Positions 8,117-15,823 of a DNA stretch of 64,000 nt are shown one piece after another (position 1 is the stretch's first letter; every line of letters starts with the position of its first letter). The translations under genes and the position numbers were made by a program. Under the pieces are notes generated by a model. It had not been told where the DNA came from, made no database searches, and saw only the letters and a program-made list of their open reading frames with translations. Origin of the DNA: Pararhizobium capsulatum DSM 1112 (GTDB lineage Bacteria > Pseudomonadota > Alphaproteobacteria > Rhizobiales > Rhizobiaceae); the NCBI RefSeq assembly GCF_030814475.1, contig NZ_JAUSVF010000001.1, forward strand, positions 2,005,001 through 2,069,000. The letters run 5' to 3'.

Positions 8117-9352
8117 CTACTTCTTCGGCTCATCCCCCCGCGCTGCGAGCTTGGAAAAATACGTCGATGTCCTGAGCAGGTTGCGAAACCGCATCGAACG
8201 TTCGCCCGCCGGTACCGGCCCGCGTGCCGTCATGCGCTGCAGCGTATAGATCATGAAGGCAAAGAGCACGGTGGCCGTATAGACGAACAGCGCCTGCGGC
8301 CCGAAAAGATCGAGCATGAACGACGCAAACAGCGGCCCGATGATTGCGCCCAGCGACCAGAAAAACAGCATGCCGGCGGAAACCAGTGCATGCTGACCTT
8401 CCGCCGCATGGTCGTTGGCGTGCGCCGAGCAGAGTGAATAGAGCGGCATGGCAAAGGCGCCGAAGATGAAGATGCCGGCAAAGTTCAGCCATTCACTCGA
8501 TCCCGCGACAAATGCGAGAAACAGCCCGGCAAGCAGCGAGCCGAAGGTAGCGATGAGGATGATCAGCCGCCGGTCGAGCCTGTCGGAATAGAGCCCCAGC
8601 GGATATTGCAGCACCACGCCGCCGATGATGCCGATGCTCATGAAGGTGGCGATTGCCGTGATCGAAAGCCCGATGCCCTCGGCATAGATCGGCCCGAGCG
8701 AGCGGAAGGTGGAGTTGGTCAAGCCCACGACGATGCAGCCGATGGTCGCCAGTGGCGAGATATTCCACAGCGCCTTGACGTCGAAGCGGATCGCCTCGGG
8801 CGCCTCCGGGCTTGAGCGGTCGGCAAACGAAATCGGCACCAGCGACAGCGTCAGCGCCATGGAGATGATAGCAAAGAGCTGGAAACCCTCGATCCCGACC
8901 GTCGGGATCATGTATTGCGCCGCCGTCACCGAGCCGAGATCGACCAGCCTGTAGATCGACAGCGTGCGCGCCCGGTTGGAATTGGTCACCCGCGCATTCA
9001 GCCAGCTTTCCACCGTCGCAAACAGCCCGGCAAAACAGACGCCTGCCACCAGCCGCATCAGGAACCAGAACCACGGATCGATGAGCAGCACCATGGCGAT
9101 CGAGGCTGCGGATGCAATTGCCGCCATCGCCGAGAAGGTGCGGATATGGCCGATCGAGCGCAGGATGCGCGTCACATAGATGCAGCCGATGGCAAAGCCG
9201 ATATTATAGCCGGTGCCGACAAGGCCGATCAGCGAGGTTGAAAAGCCCTCGTTGAGCGCGCGCAGCGAAATATAGGTCCCCTGTAGGCCATTGCCGCCGA
9301 TCAGGATGCCGGCGGTGACGAGAAGGGGAATCAGGGGGCGGATTTGCGACAT
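8117..9352 (-). CDS. MFS transporter (YcaD-like)
   Basis: A 12-segment inner-membrane permease of 411 residues. It starts MSQIRPLIPLLVTAGILI and carries the loop 2-3 signature region (YNIGFAIGCIYVTRILRSIG). Hydrophobic segments continue to about residue 385, ahead of a short charged tail. The frame stays open upstream to 9517, adding 55 residues with no membrane or domain character that overlap terC, so the ATG at 9352 is preferred; neither start has a strong ribosome site. The cargo cannot be deduced. terC lies upstream on the same strand and the TetX-like gene converges from the other side. Confidence 0.85.
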   Translation of the reverse strand: MSQIRPLIPLLVTAGILIGGNGLQGTYISLRALNEGFSTSLIGLVGTGYNIGFAIGCIYVTRILRSIGHIRTFSAMAAIASAASIAMVLLIDPWFWFLMRLVAGVCFAGLFATVESWLNARVTNSNRARTLSIYRLVDLGSVTAAQYMIPTVGIEGFQLFAIISMALTLSLVPISFADRSSPEAPEAIRFDVKALWNISPLATIGCIVVGLTNSTFRSLGPIYAEGIGLSITAIATFMSIGIIGGVVLQYPLGLYSDRLDRRLIILIATFGSLLAGLFLAFVAGSSEWLNFAGIFIFGAFAMPLYSLCSAHANDHAAEGQHALVSAGMLFFWSLGAIIGPLFASFMLDLFGPQALFVYTATVLFAFMIYTLQRMTARGPVPAGERSMRFRNLLRTSTYFSKLAARGDEPKK

Positions 9353-9503
9353 CGCCGCACTATGCCCAACGGCACTCTTATTGGTAGCGACGAAATCGAC
9401 AGCTCGTGGCGAAATTTGGGGGGTGCCCTCGATTGACGCCGGAATTTGACTGCTCTCGGTGTCCGCGCGCCGGACAAATGCCCGGCGCTGCGGAGGATCG
9501 AAT

Positions 9504-10121
9504 TCAGGCAGCGCCACCCGAGAGGTATGGCATCACTTCCAGCGCCCCGCGATAGATCATGTCGAGCGAGACATAGAGGATGATCGCAAGGCCGATATAG
9601 GCGATCCAGTGGTACTTGCCGAGCAGGCGAGCGATCAGGTTTGCGGCAAGACCCATCAGTGCGATGGAAAGCGCAAGGCCGGCGATCAGCACGCTCGGAT
9701 GCTCGCGCGCGGCGCCGGCAACGGCCAGCACGTTGTCCAGCGACATCGAGACGTCGGCAATCACAATCTGCGTCGCTGCCTGCAGGAAGGTTTTCCGCGG
9801 CGCGTTCTCGTTGGCCATCGTTTCTTCATTGCCGTGACCGGCACGCAGCTCGCGCCACATCTTCCAGCAGACCCACAGGAGCAGGAGGCCGCCGGCCAGC
9901 AGCAGGCCGATGATGGCCAGCAGATGCACTGCGACTGTCGCAAAGGCGATACGCAGAACGGTGGCCGCCAGGATACCGACGATGATCGCCTTGCGGCGCT
10001 GCTCAGGCGCAAGACCGGCGGCGGCGAGACCGATAACCACGGCGTTATCACCGGCAAGAACGAGGTCGATCGCGATGACCTGCAGAAGCGCCGTCAAACC
10101 GGCCGCTGTAAAAATATCCAT
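9504..10121 (-). CDS. TerC-family integral membrane protein (YjbE-like)
   Basis: A 205-residue membrane protein. It has the two inverted TerC halves with acidic membrane motifs: DLVLAGDNAVVIGLA near residue 19 and IADVSMSLDNVLAVAG near residue 120. Paired Asp/Asn in membrane helices are typical of this family, which is linked to Mn2+ export and metal loading of exported proteins. GGGGA precedes the ATG. I searched the upstream region for a yybP-ykoY manganese riboswitch and saw no convincing core. Confidence 0.88.
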   Translation of the reverse strand: MDIFTAAGLTALLQVIAIDLVLAGDNAVVIGLAAAGLAPEQRRKAIIVGILAATVLRIAFATVAVHLLAIIGLLLAGGLLLLWVCWKMWRELRAGHGNEETMANENAPRKTFLQAATQIVIADVSMSLDNVLAVAGAAREHPSVLIAGLALSIALMGLAANLIARLLGKYHWIAYIGLAIILYVSLDMIYRGALEVMPYLSGGAA

Positions 10122-10636
10122 TCAACTCTTCCCCTGGACGTGAAGTCTCGACCCTCTCCGGCCGTGCAATGTTTGGACGCTGAAGCGCTCTAGCAGCCAA
10201 ATAGACGATGGAACAGGGGTGTCCAGAAGGAAGTCACCGAAAAGACATTCGGCATGCCACATGCCCGCTCGCCCAACCTTTTCAGGCTGCCGAAGGCTAA
10301 AGACGTGGGGTTTGATCTCCTCCCGGCAGCCCATCCGCTCGTGCAGACGTGGTTGCACCGGTGGGGACGTTAACCAATGAAGCTGACGGCTTGCTGACAT
10401 CGGGATGCACAGCGACGGTCGCGCCAGCGGATACGGTGAAATGAACCTTGACGACCTTGTCGCAGAATGAATATTGCACCGCGGCAAATCCGCGGTTTAT
10501 AACCGGAGCACTCACCACGGACCCGGTGCAATTCCGGGTGGCTCTTCTGGCCGCCGATCCGCCAGACAACGCAAAACCCCGACCACCCAAGGTGCTCGCC
10601 AGAGCGCGTCGCCCATGCTTTGCGAGACGTCTCAAT
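10122..10636. other. Divergent promoter region of terC and the SulP gene
   Basis: About 515 bases between divergent genes. The clearest element is an inverted repeat, ACCGCGG-CAAAT-CCGCGGT (10478-10496), 140 bases before the SulP start. Open frames extend through much of it on both strands, but their translations look like Arg/Pro-rich shadow sequence. No riboswitch or RNA gene was recognised. Confidence 0.5.
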
Positions 10637-12103
10637 ATGTATTTTTCCTCCATCCGTCGGGATTGGTCCGCCAATCCCATGCGTGAAATGCTTGCCGGCG
10701 CCGTCGCGACATTTGCTCTCATTCCTGAGGTTATCGCCTTTTCCTTCGTGGCGGGCGTCGATCCGCAGGTCGGCCTCTTCGCTTCCTTCGTGATCGGCAT
10801 CGTCATCGCCTTCACCGGCGGCCGCCCGGCCATGATTTCGGCCGCCGCCGGTTCGGTCGCGCTCGTCGCTGCCCCGCTAGTCCACGCCCATGGTCTGCCG
10901 TACCTACTGGCTGCCGGATTGCTGGCGGGCATTTTCCAGATTCTGTTCGGGCTCCTTCGACTGGGCGTTCTCATGCGGTTCGTTTCGAAATCCGTGCGCA
11001 CGGGTTTCGTCAATGCGCTCGCAATCCTGATCTTTGCCGCCCAGCTGCCGCATATCGTCGGGGGAGACTGGATCTCCTATGCCATGCTCGCCGCCGGGCT
11101 GGCCGTCATCTACCTTGCGCCGAAGATCACCACGGCGATCCCGTCGCCCCTGATTTGCATCCTCGTTCTCACGGCCGCCTCGATCGGCCTGCAGCTTTCG
11201 GTCCTGACCGTGGCGGACCTCGGGAAACTGCCGGATTCGCTGCCGGTCTTCGGCTGGCCAACCGTTCCCTTCACGCTCGAGACGCTGCAGGTCATCGCAG
11301 CACCCGCGCTCGCCATCGCCATGGTCGGCCTGCTGGAATCGATGATGACCGCCAGCGTCGTTGACGACCTGACGGATACGCCGAGTTCGAAAAACCGTGA
11401 ATGCACCGGTCTCGGCATCGCCAATGCCGCTGCCAGCCTGTTTGGCGGCATTGCCGGCTGCGGCATGATCGGGCAGACGGTCAGCAACGTGAAGTATGGC
11501 GGCCGCGGTCGGCTGTCGACGCTGTTTGCGGGCGCCTTCCTGCTGGTCCTCATGGTCCTCCTGAAGTCATGGGTCTCGCAGGTTCCCGTCGCCGCATTGG
11601 TGGCGATCATGGTCATGGTCTCGATCGATACATTCGACTGGTCATCGATCCGCACCGTCCTCGTCCATCCAAAGATGTCGAGCGTCGTCATGGTCGCGAC
11701 AGTGCTGGTCACGGTGTTCACCGCCAATCTGGCCCTCGGCGTGACGGTCGGCGTGCTTCTGAGCGGCGTGTTCTTCACCTTCAAGGTCGCCCGCCTGCTG
11801 CGGATCGATATCGACCGCAACGAGGCCGCGGTGCAGCTGACCTATCGCGTTTCCGGGCAGATATTCTTCGCCTCGGCCGATGTGTTCGTCGAGGCATTCG
11901 ATATTCAGGACGCTGCCGGTTTGAACGTCTGGATCGATGTCTCCGAAGCGCATTTCTGGGACATCACTGCGGTGGCCGCTCTCGAAAAGGTGGTGCATCG
12001 CTTCAAGGCGCATGGCATTGCCGTGGAGGTCCTGGGTCTCAACCGCGCCAGTTCGACGCTGATCCAGAGCATCGACAGCCCGATCACGCCGCAGGAGGTG
12101 TGA
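10637..12103 (+). CDS. SulP-family anion transporter with STAS domain
   Basis: A 488-residue inner-membrane permease of the SulP (SLC26-like) family, which moves sulfate, bicarbonate or other anions. The start MYFSSIRRDW is followed by the SulP entry motif AGAVATFALIPEVIAFSF and by membrane segments to about residue 385. A cytosolic STAS domain follows (VQLTYRVSGQIFFASADVF ... LNVWIDVSEAHFWDITAV). The open frame extends 63 codons further upstream with low-complexity content, so the ATG at 10637 is preferred. The neighbouring genes do not reveal the substrate. Confidence 0.88.
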   Translation: MYFSSIRRDWSANPMREMLAGAVATFALIPEVIAFSFVAGVDPQVGLFASFVIGIVIAFTGGRPAMISAAAGSVALVAAPLVHAHGLPYLLAAGLLAGIFQILFGLLRLGVLMRFVSKSVRTGFVNALAILIFAAQLPHIVGGDWISYAMLAAGLAVIYLAPKITTAIPSPLICILVLTAASIGLQLSVLTVADLGKLPDSLPVFGWPTVPFTLETLQVIAAPALAIAMVGLLESMMTASVVDDLTDTPSSKNRECTGLGIANAAASLFGGIAGCGMIGQTVSNVKYGGRGRLSTLFAGAFLLVLMVLLKSWVSQVPVAALVAIMVMVSIDTFDWSSIRTVLVHPKMSSVVMVATVLVTVFTANLALGVTVGVLLSGVFFTFKVARLLRIDIDRNEAAVQLTYRVSGQIFFASADVFVEAFDIQDAAGLNVWIDVSEAHFWDITAVAALEKVVHRFKAHGIAVEVLGLNRASSTLIQSIDSPITPQEV

Positions 12104-12699
12104 GGCCTCGGGGCGTTGGCATGCCAACCATCGTCCCCGCAAATCCCCGCTGAAATCACTGCCCGTAAACTCCTCGTCGTCCCGCCACGGATACACCGGA
12201 GTGCGTTGCCGGCGAGGCGGGATCGGTGCCTTGAAGTCCAGCCGAGACGCAGGTGAGGTTTCAGGGCGCGGCAGAAAATGGTTTCCCTCTCGCTTGAAAG
12301 AGAGCGGGGCGTGCCTGTGAGGCACACAAGAAAACGGATGGTGGCGCAAATGCCTCCTGACTTCGGTCCCACCGAAACGGGTACCGTTTTTGCAGAGGAA
12401 CCGGAGTTGCCGTGAAAGGACACTGAACGGGGCGCCGCAGGGCGTCATTTATAGTTTTTCAGATGCGGCACCTTGCGACGCCCCGTCCGAACCCGGCCTT
12501 CCGGGTGTTGAAAGACCTGAACCCCACGGACGCCACCGGCGTTGCGTGGTTTTTGGCGCAGGCATCGATGCTCCCGGACGCTGACGCAATGCTGACAGCC
12601 GGGCTCAGCGCCGTGTCAGTGCCTCTCTGCAATAGTGGCGTCATGGAGCTTGAAGCTCCGGTCACGGCGCCGCGGCGCCATTCAAAGAGAGAGGAAAAC
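12104..12699. other. Gene-free, hairpin-rich region before the PepSY operon
   Basis: About 600 bases with several inverted repeats. GTTGGCATGCCAAC (12115-12128) is a perfect palindrome just after the SulP stop. GTGCCT-GTG-AGGCAC lies near 12309-12323. AAACGG-GTA-CCGTTT plus further T (12375-12391) looks like an intrinsic terminator on the plus strand. GGAGCTT-G-AAGCTCC (12645-12659) lies 40 bases before the small exported-protein gene and may be an operator. Open frames here give no recognisable protein. Confidence 0.5.
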
Positions 12700-12990
12700 A
12701 TGTTCCAGATCGCCTTTAAATCGCTCGTCGCCCGCCGCAAGCTCCTTGCCGCCGGCATTGCTGCTGCCGTGCTGGTGACGAGCCCGATCGTGCCGTCGGG
12801 CTTCGGTGCAGGTGCGCCCGACCTTGGTGCCGCCTTCGCCCGCCGTGGTGCCGATGATCCGGTCGGCCACGATGCAAACGACGATCATGGCAAGGACAAG
12901 AACGGCCACAAGACCCGCACCCGCGATCGCGAAAAAGAGCGTGAACGGGAGCGCGAGCACCACAAGGGAAAAGATGACAAGCGGTCCTGA
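12700..12990 (+). CDS. Small exported or membrane-anchored, highly charged protein
   Basis: A 96-residue protein of no recognised family. AGAGAGG precedes the ATG. It has a hydrophobic signal-like segment (residues 15-34, LLAAGIAAAVLVTSPIV). A short linker follows, then a tail from about residue 52 built almost only of Asp, His, Lys, Arg and Glu (DDHGKDKNGHK, then REKEREREREHHKGK). The tail is probably disordered and could bind metal or polyanions. It is the first of four closely spaced plus-strand genes leading to a PepSY protein and a two-component system, so a periplasmic signal-input role is a reasonable inference. The upstream in-frame extension is rejected for lack of a ribosome site. 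Confidence 0.7.
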   Translation: MFQIAFKSLVARRKLLAAGIAAAVLVTSPIVPSGFGAGAPDLGAAFARRGADDPVGHDANDDHGKDKNGHKTRTRDREKEREREREHHKGKDDKRS

Positions 12991-13140
12991 CCGATCCGTA
13001 CCGATCCTTCGCCACCCATCCGGCCTCGGGTGGCGAAGGGAGCCCGCCCCCTACGGCGGGCTTCTTGCGTATGTCCGGCGATTGACGCCTGCAAGGATGC
13101 GGCCCATCATCGCCGGTACGGGTGTTCCAGGCGGTTGGTG

Positions 13141-13611
13141 ATGACAAGGCGTGATTTTCTTTTCCTGTTTGCCTGCCTTGCCCTTGCCGCGCCTCGGCCC
13201 GTCTCGGCAAGAAACGGCAGCGATGACAGCGGCAGCGATAACAGCGGGAGCGGCAGTGACGATCATAGCGGCCATGGACGGGGCGGAGACGGCAATGGTG
13301 GCGACGATCACGGCGGCGACGATGATAGCGGCGGGGGTGACGATAAGAGTGGCAGCGGTCGCGAAAGCTCGGGCCGTTCCTTGTCGCAGGATGAGGTTCT
13401 CGATGCGGTCCGCTCCGGAAGGATCATCTCCCTGAAACGCGCGCTCGAAATCGTCAGCGACAAGGTCGGTGGCAGGGTTATCGACATTGGTCTCACAAGC
13501 CGGATGGGCAGGGCGCAATACAGGGTGACGGTCCGTCGCGCTGATGGCGCCGTCAAGACCGTGCGTCTCGATGCCCGCACCGGCCATTTCGTCGGCTTTT
13601 TGGGATTCTAG
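13141..13611 (+). CDS. Exported PepSY-domain protein with Asp/His/Gly-rich linker
   Basis: A 156-residue protein. An N-terminal signal (MTRRDFLFLFACLALAAP) is followed by a low-complexity stretch of Gly, Asp, Ser and His (about residues 25-78, units such as GGDDHGGDD). A C-terminal PepSY domain covers about residues 85-156 (SLKRALEIV, then ARTGHFVGFLGF). PepSY proteins often sit beside two-component systems and can restrain the sensor from the periplasm. The stop lies 4 bases before the response-regulator start, so the three genes are surely co-transcribed. The acidic/His linker could bind divalent cations. The longer frame from 13030 has no signal peptide and is rejected. Confidence 0.8.
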   Translation: MTRRDFLFLFACLALAAPRPVSARNGSDDSGSDNSGSGSDDHSGHGRGGDGNGGDDHGGDDDSGGGDDKSGSGRESSGRSLSQDEVLDAVRSGRIISLKRALEIVSDKVGGRVIDIGLTSRMGRAQYRVTVRRADGAVKTVRLDARTGHFVGFLGF

Positions 13612-13615
13612 CGAC

Positions 13616-14281
13616 ATGCGCATTCTTCTGGCAGAAGACGATGAGGCAATATCGGGACTGGTCGCCAAGCAATTGGCTTCCGCGGGTTACCTGGCGGAAA
13701 CGGCCACCCAAGGCCCCGAGATCTGGGAGCTGGGCGGCACGGGCGAATATGCGGCCATCATCCTCGATCTCGGATTGCCCGGCATGGATGGCCTTTCCAT
13801 CCTCAAGCGCTGGCGCGCTGCCGGCGTCGAAACGCCAGTCCTCGTGCTGACGGCACGCGGCTCGTGGATGGAGCGGGTGGATGGCTTCGACGCGGGCGCG
13901 GACGATTATCTGCCCAAGCCCTTCCGGACCGAGGAGCTGATGGCACGGGTGCGCGCCCTTCTGCGCCGCGCCCAGTCGCGCTCAAGCCCGGCGCTCGCCG
14001 CCGGTCGTTTCCAGCTGGACGAGCGCTCGGCGCGGGTGAGTTTCGACGGAAATCCGGTCGAGGTCAGCCCCATGGAATATCGGCTGCTTGCCTATCTCGC
14101 CGCCAACAAGGGCCGCAATATCACCGCAATCGAGCTCGCCAACCATGTCCAGGGGAGGGACGACGATGCGGCAAAAAACGCCGTCGAAGCCATGGTCACG
14201 CGTATAAGGCGCAAGACCGCAACGGAAGCGATCCACAACCGGCGCGGCTTCGGCTACGCCATCTCGGATGAGACCCTATGA
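13616..14281 (+). CDS. OmpR/PhoP-type response regulator
   Basis: A 221-residue DNA-binding response regulator. The receiver domain has acidic pocket LLAEDDE (4-10), phospho-acceptor Asp51 in ILDLGLPGMDG, Thr79 in LVLTA and Lys101 in LPKPF. A winged-helix output domain follows (VSPMEYRLLAYLA to the end). The start is the ATG 4 bases after the PepSY gene; the last bases ATGA overlap the kinase start. It presumably controls genes in answer to the neighbouring sensor; its own operon is the first candidate target. Confidence 0.93.
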   Translation: MRILLAEDDEAISGLVAKQLASAGYLAETATQGPEIWELGGTGEYAAIILDLGLPGMDGLSILKRWRAAGVETPVLVLTARGSWMERVDGFDAGADDYLPKPFRTEELMARVRALLRRAQSRSSPALAAGRFQLDERSARVSFDGNPVEVSPMEYRLLAYLAANKGRNITAIELANHVQGRDDDAAKNAVEAMVTRIRRKTATEAIHNRRGFGYAISDETL

Positions 14282-15630
14282 TTGCGTCACTGAAATTCCG
14301 CCTCGCCATCGGCGCCGTCATCGCGATCGGCATGGTGCTGCTGCTCGTCTGGGTAACGCTCAGCCGAACGTTCACCCATTATGTCGTGGATCAGTACCAG
14401 ACGGAAATGCAGGTGCTTGCCGACAGCCTTACCGCGTCGGTGAAGCTGCAGGATGGCAAGCTGACCCTGACGGCTGCGCCCTCCGATCCCCGCCTCAATC
14501 TGCCAGGCGGCGGCCGCTACTGGGAGCTTGAACAGGACGATGCCGTTCTGCAGCGCTCGCGCTCGCTCTGGGATACGGTCATCGAGGAGGATACCTTGAA
14601 GCCGTCCGCCTATCCTCCGTTTGAAGAAACCGTTGGCCCGGATGGCGAGCCCATGCTGGTTTTCCCTCTCGTCTCGACGCTGGGTGAGGGCGCATCGTCG
14701 CAGGAATTCTGCATTTTCACCGCCTTTCCCAAGGCAGAGATCGAAACGGCCCTTCTCGGCTTCCACGACGATCTAAAAAGAATGCTTCTGGCAACGGCGG
14801 CCATGCTGTCGCTCGCAGCGCTTCTCCAGGCATCCGTTGGTCTCTCTCCGCTGAAGAAGATGCGTGAGCGTGTCGCGCGCATTCGAAACGGCGATTCGGC
14901 GACGCTTGGAGATGGAGGACCAAGCGAGGTCCAGCCACTGGTTCGTGAAATCGATCTCCTGCTCGAAGAACGCCAGCAGGCGCTGGAGCGCGCCCGTGCC
15001 CGGGCATCCGATCTGGCGCATGGTCTGAAGACGCCGCTGACGGTGCTGTCGCAACTGGCGGAACGAATGGGTCCGGAAGATGCCGATATGGCCTTCCGGC
15101 AGGTCGATCTCATCCGCCAGCGCGCCGATCGCCAATTGCAGGCAGCCCGGCTCGGTGTCGAGCGCATGGCAACCGCTGACGTCGGCGAGCTCACCATGAA
15201 GCTCGTCCAGGTGCTGAAGCCGGTGACGGAACGGCAGGGCCTGGAGTGGCAGGTGAAGACCGCGGGTAACCTCAAGGTCGAGGCCGATCCGGCAGATGTG
15301 GCCGAGGCAATCGGCAATGTCCTTGATAACGCGGCAAAATGGGCACGCTCGACGATTGCCGTTCAGGCAAGCGGCGAGGCCGGCGCCGTGGCGATCAGCA
15401 TATCCGACGATGGTCCGGGCATCGCGCCCGCCGAATGCGAGGCGGTGCTGGCGCGCGGGTTCCATACTGGTGGTGACACCGGCGGCGGCACTGGTCTCGG
15501 GCTCGCGATTACCGCCGATATCGTCAACGCCTATAGCGCCACGCTGCGTCTCGGCAGGGCAAAGCTCGGTGGTCTCGAGGTGATCATACAATTTCCCTCA
15601 GGCGCGAGCCGCATTCCGGCGCCCGTATAG
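14278..15630 (+). CDS. PhoQ-like sensor histidine kinase
   Basis: A 450-residue inner-membrane kinase. A first membrane helix (about 9-29) and a periplasmic loop of about 135 residues precede a second helix (about 168-188) and a HAMP-like linker. The phospho-acceptor is His248 in SDLAHGLKTPLTVL, the DLxHxLKTPL form typical of PhoQ relatives rather than the common HELRTPL. The ATPase domain has NVLDNAAKWA, DDGPGIAP and GTGLGLAI. It overlaps its response regulator by 4 bases. Divalent cation or envelope stress is a family-based guess for the signal, consistent with the PepSY and acidic-tail partners upstream. Confidence 0.92.
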   Translation: MIASLKFRLAIGAVIAIGMVLLLVWVTLSRTFTHYVVDQYQTEMQVLADSLTASVKLQDGKLTLTAAPSDPRLNLPGGGRYWELEQDDAVLQRSRSLWDTVIEEDTLKPSAYPPFEETVGPDGEPMLVFPLVSTLGEGASSQEFCIFTAFPKAEIETALLGFHDDLKRMLLATAAMLSLAALLQASVGLSPLKKMRERVARIRNGDSATLGDGGPSEVQPLVREIDLLLEERQQALERARARASDLAHGLKTPLTVLSQLAERMGPEDADMAFRQVDLIRQRADRQLQAARLGVERMATADVGELTMKLVQVLKPVTERQGLEWQVKTAGNLKVEADPADVAEAIGNVLDNAAKWARSTIAVQASGEAGAVAISISDDGPGIAPAECEAVLARGFHTGGDTGGGTGLGLAITADIVNAYSATLRLGRAKLGGLEVIIQFPSGASRIPAPV

Positions 15631-15657
15631 ATGCGTTCTTGGTCAGCTCGCTTCCAT

Positions 15658-15691
15658 TTTCCCCGGCGGCCAAGTTTCCCCGGCGGCCAAG
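15658..15691. repeat. Perfect 17-bp tandem duplication
   Basis: TTTCCCCGGCGGCCAAG occurs twice head to tail with no spacer (15658-15674 and 15675-15691), between the kinase gene and aspS. It is probably a recent replication-slippage duplication. Two TTGACA-like hexamers lie about 20-40 bases downstream and may belong to the aspS promoter. Confidence 0.85.
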
Positions 15692-15823
15692 GGTTGTGCT
15701 AAGGTGACGCCTTGACACCCAAGCCTTGACAAATCGGGCCGGCCATGCGCTTTTCCGCCCGATTTTCGCGACATTGCCGCCGGTCTCATCCCGCGCGGCC
15801 CATCAGCATTTCAGGATACCACG

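Noticed and set aside
10122..10447. yybP-ykoY manganese riboswitch before terC
   Set aside because: The conserved GGGGAGUA-type core and its partner loop are not visible.
11642..12448. 268-codon minus-strand frame covering the end of the SulP gene and the following gap
   Set aside because: Arg/His-rich translation without motif; the SulP frame with its STAS domain is clearly the real one.
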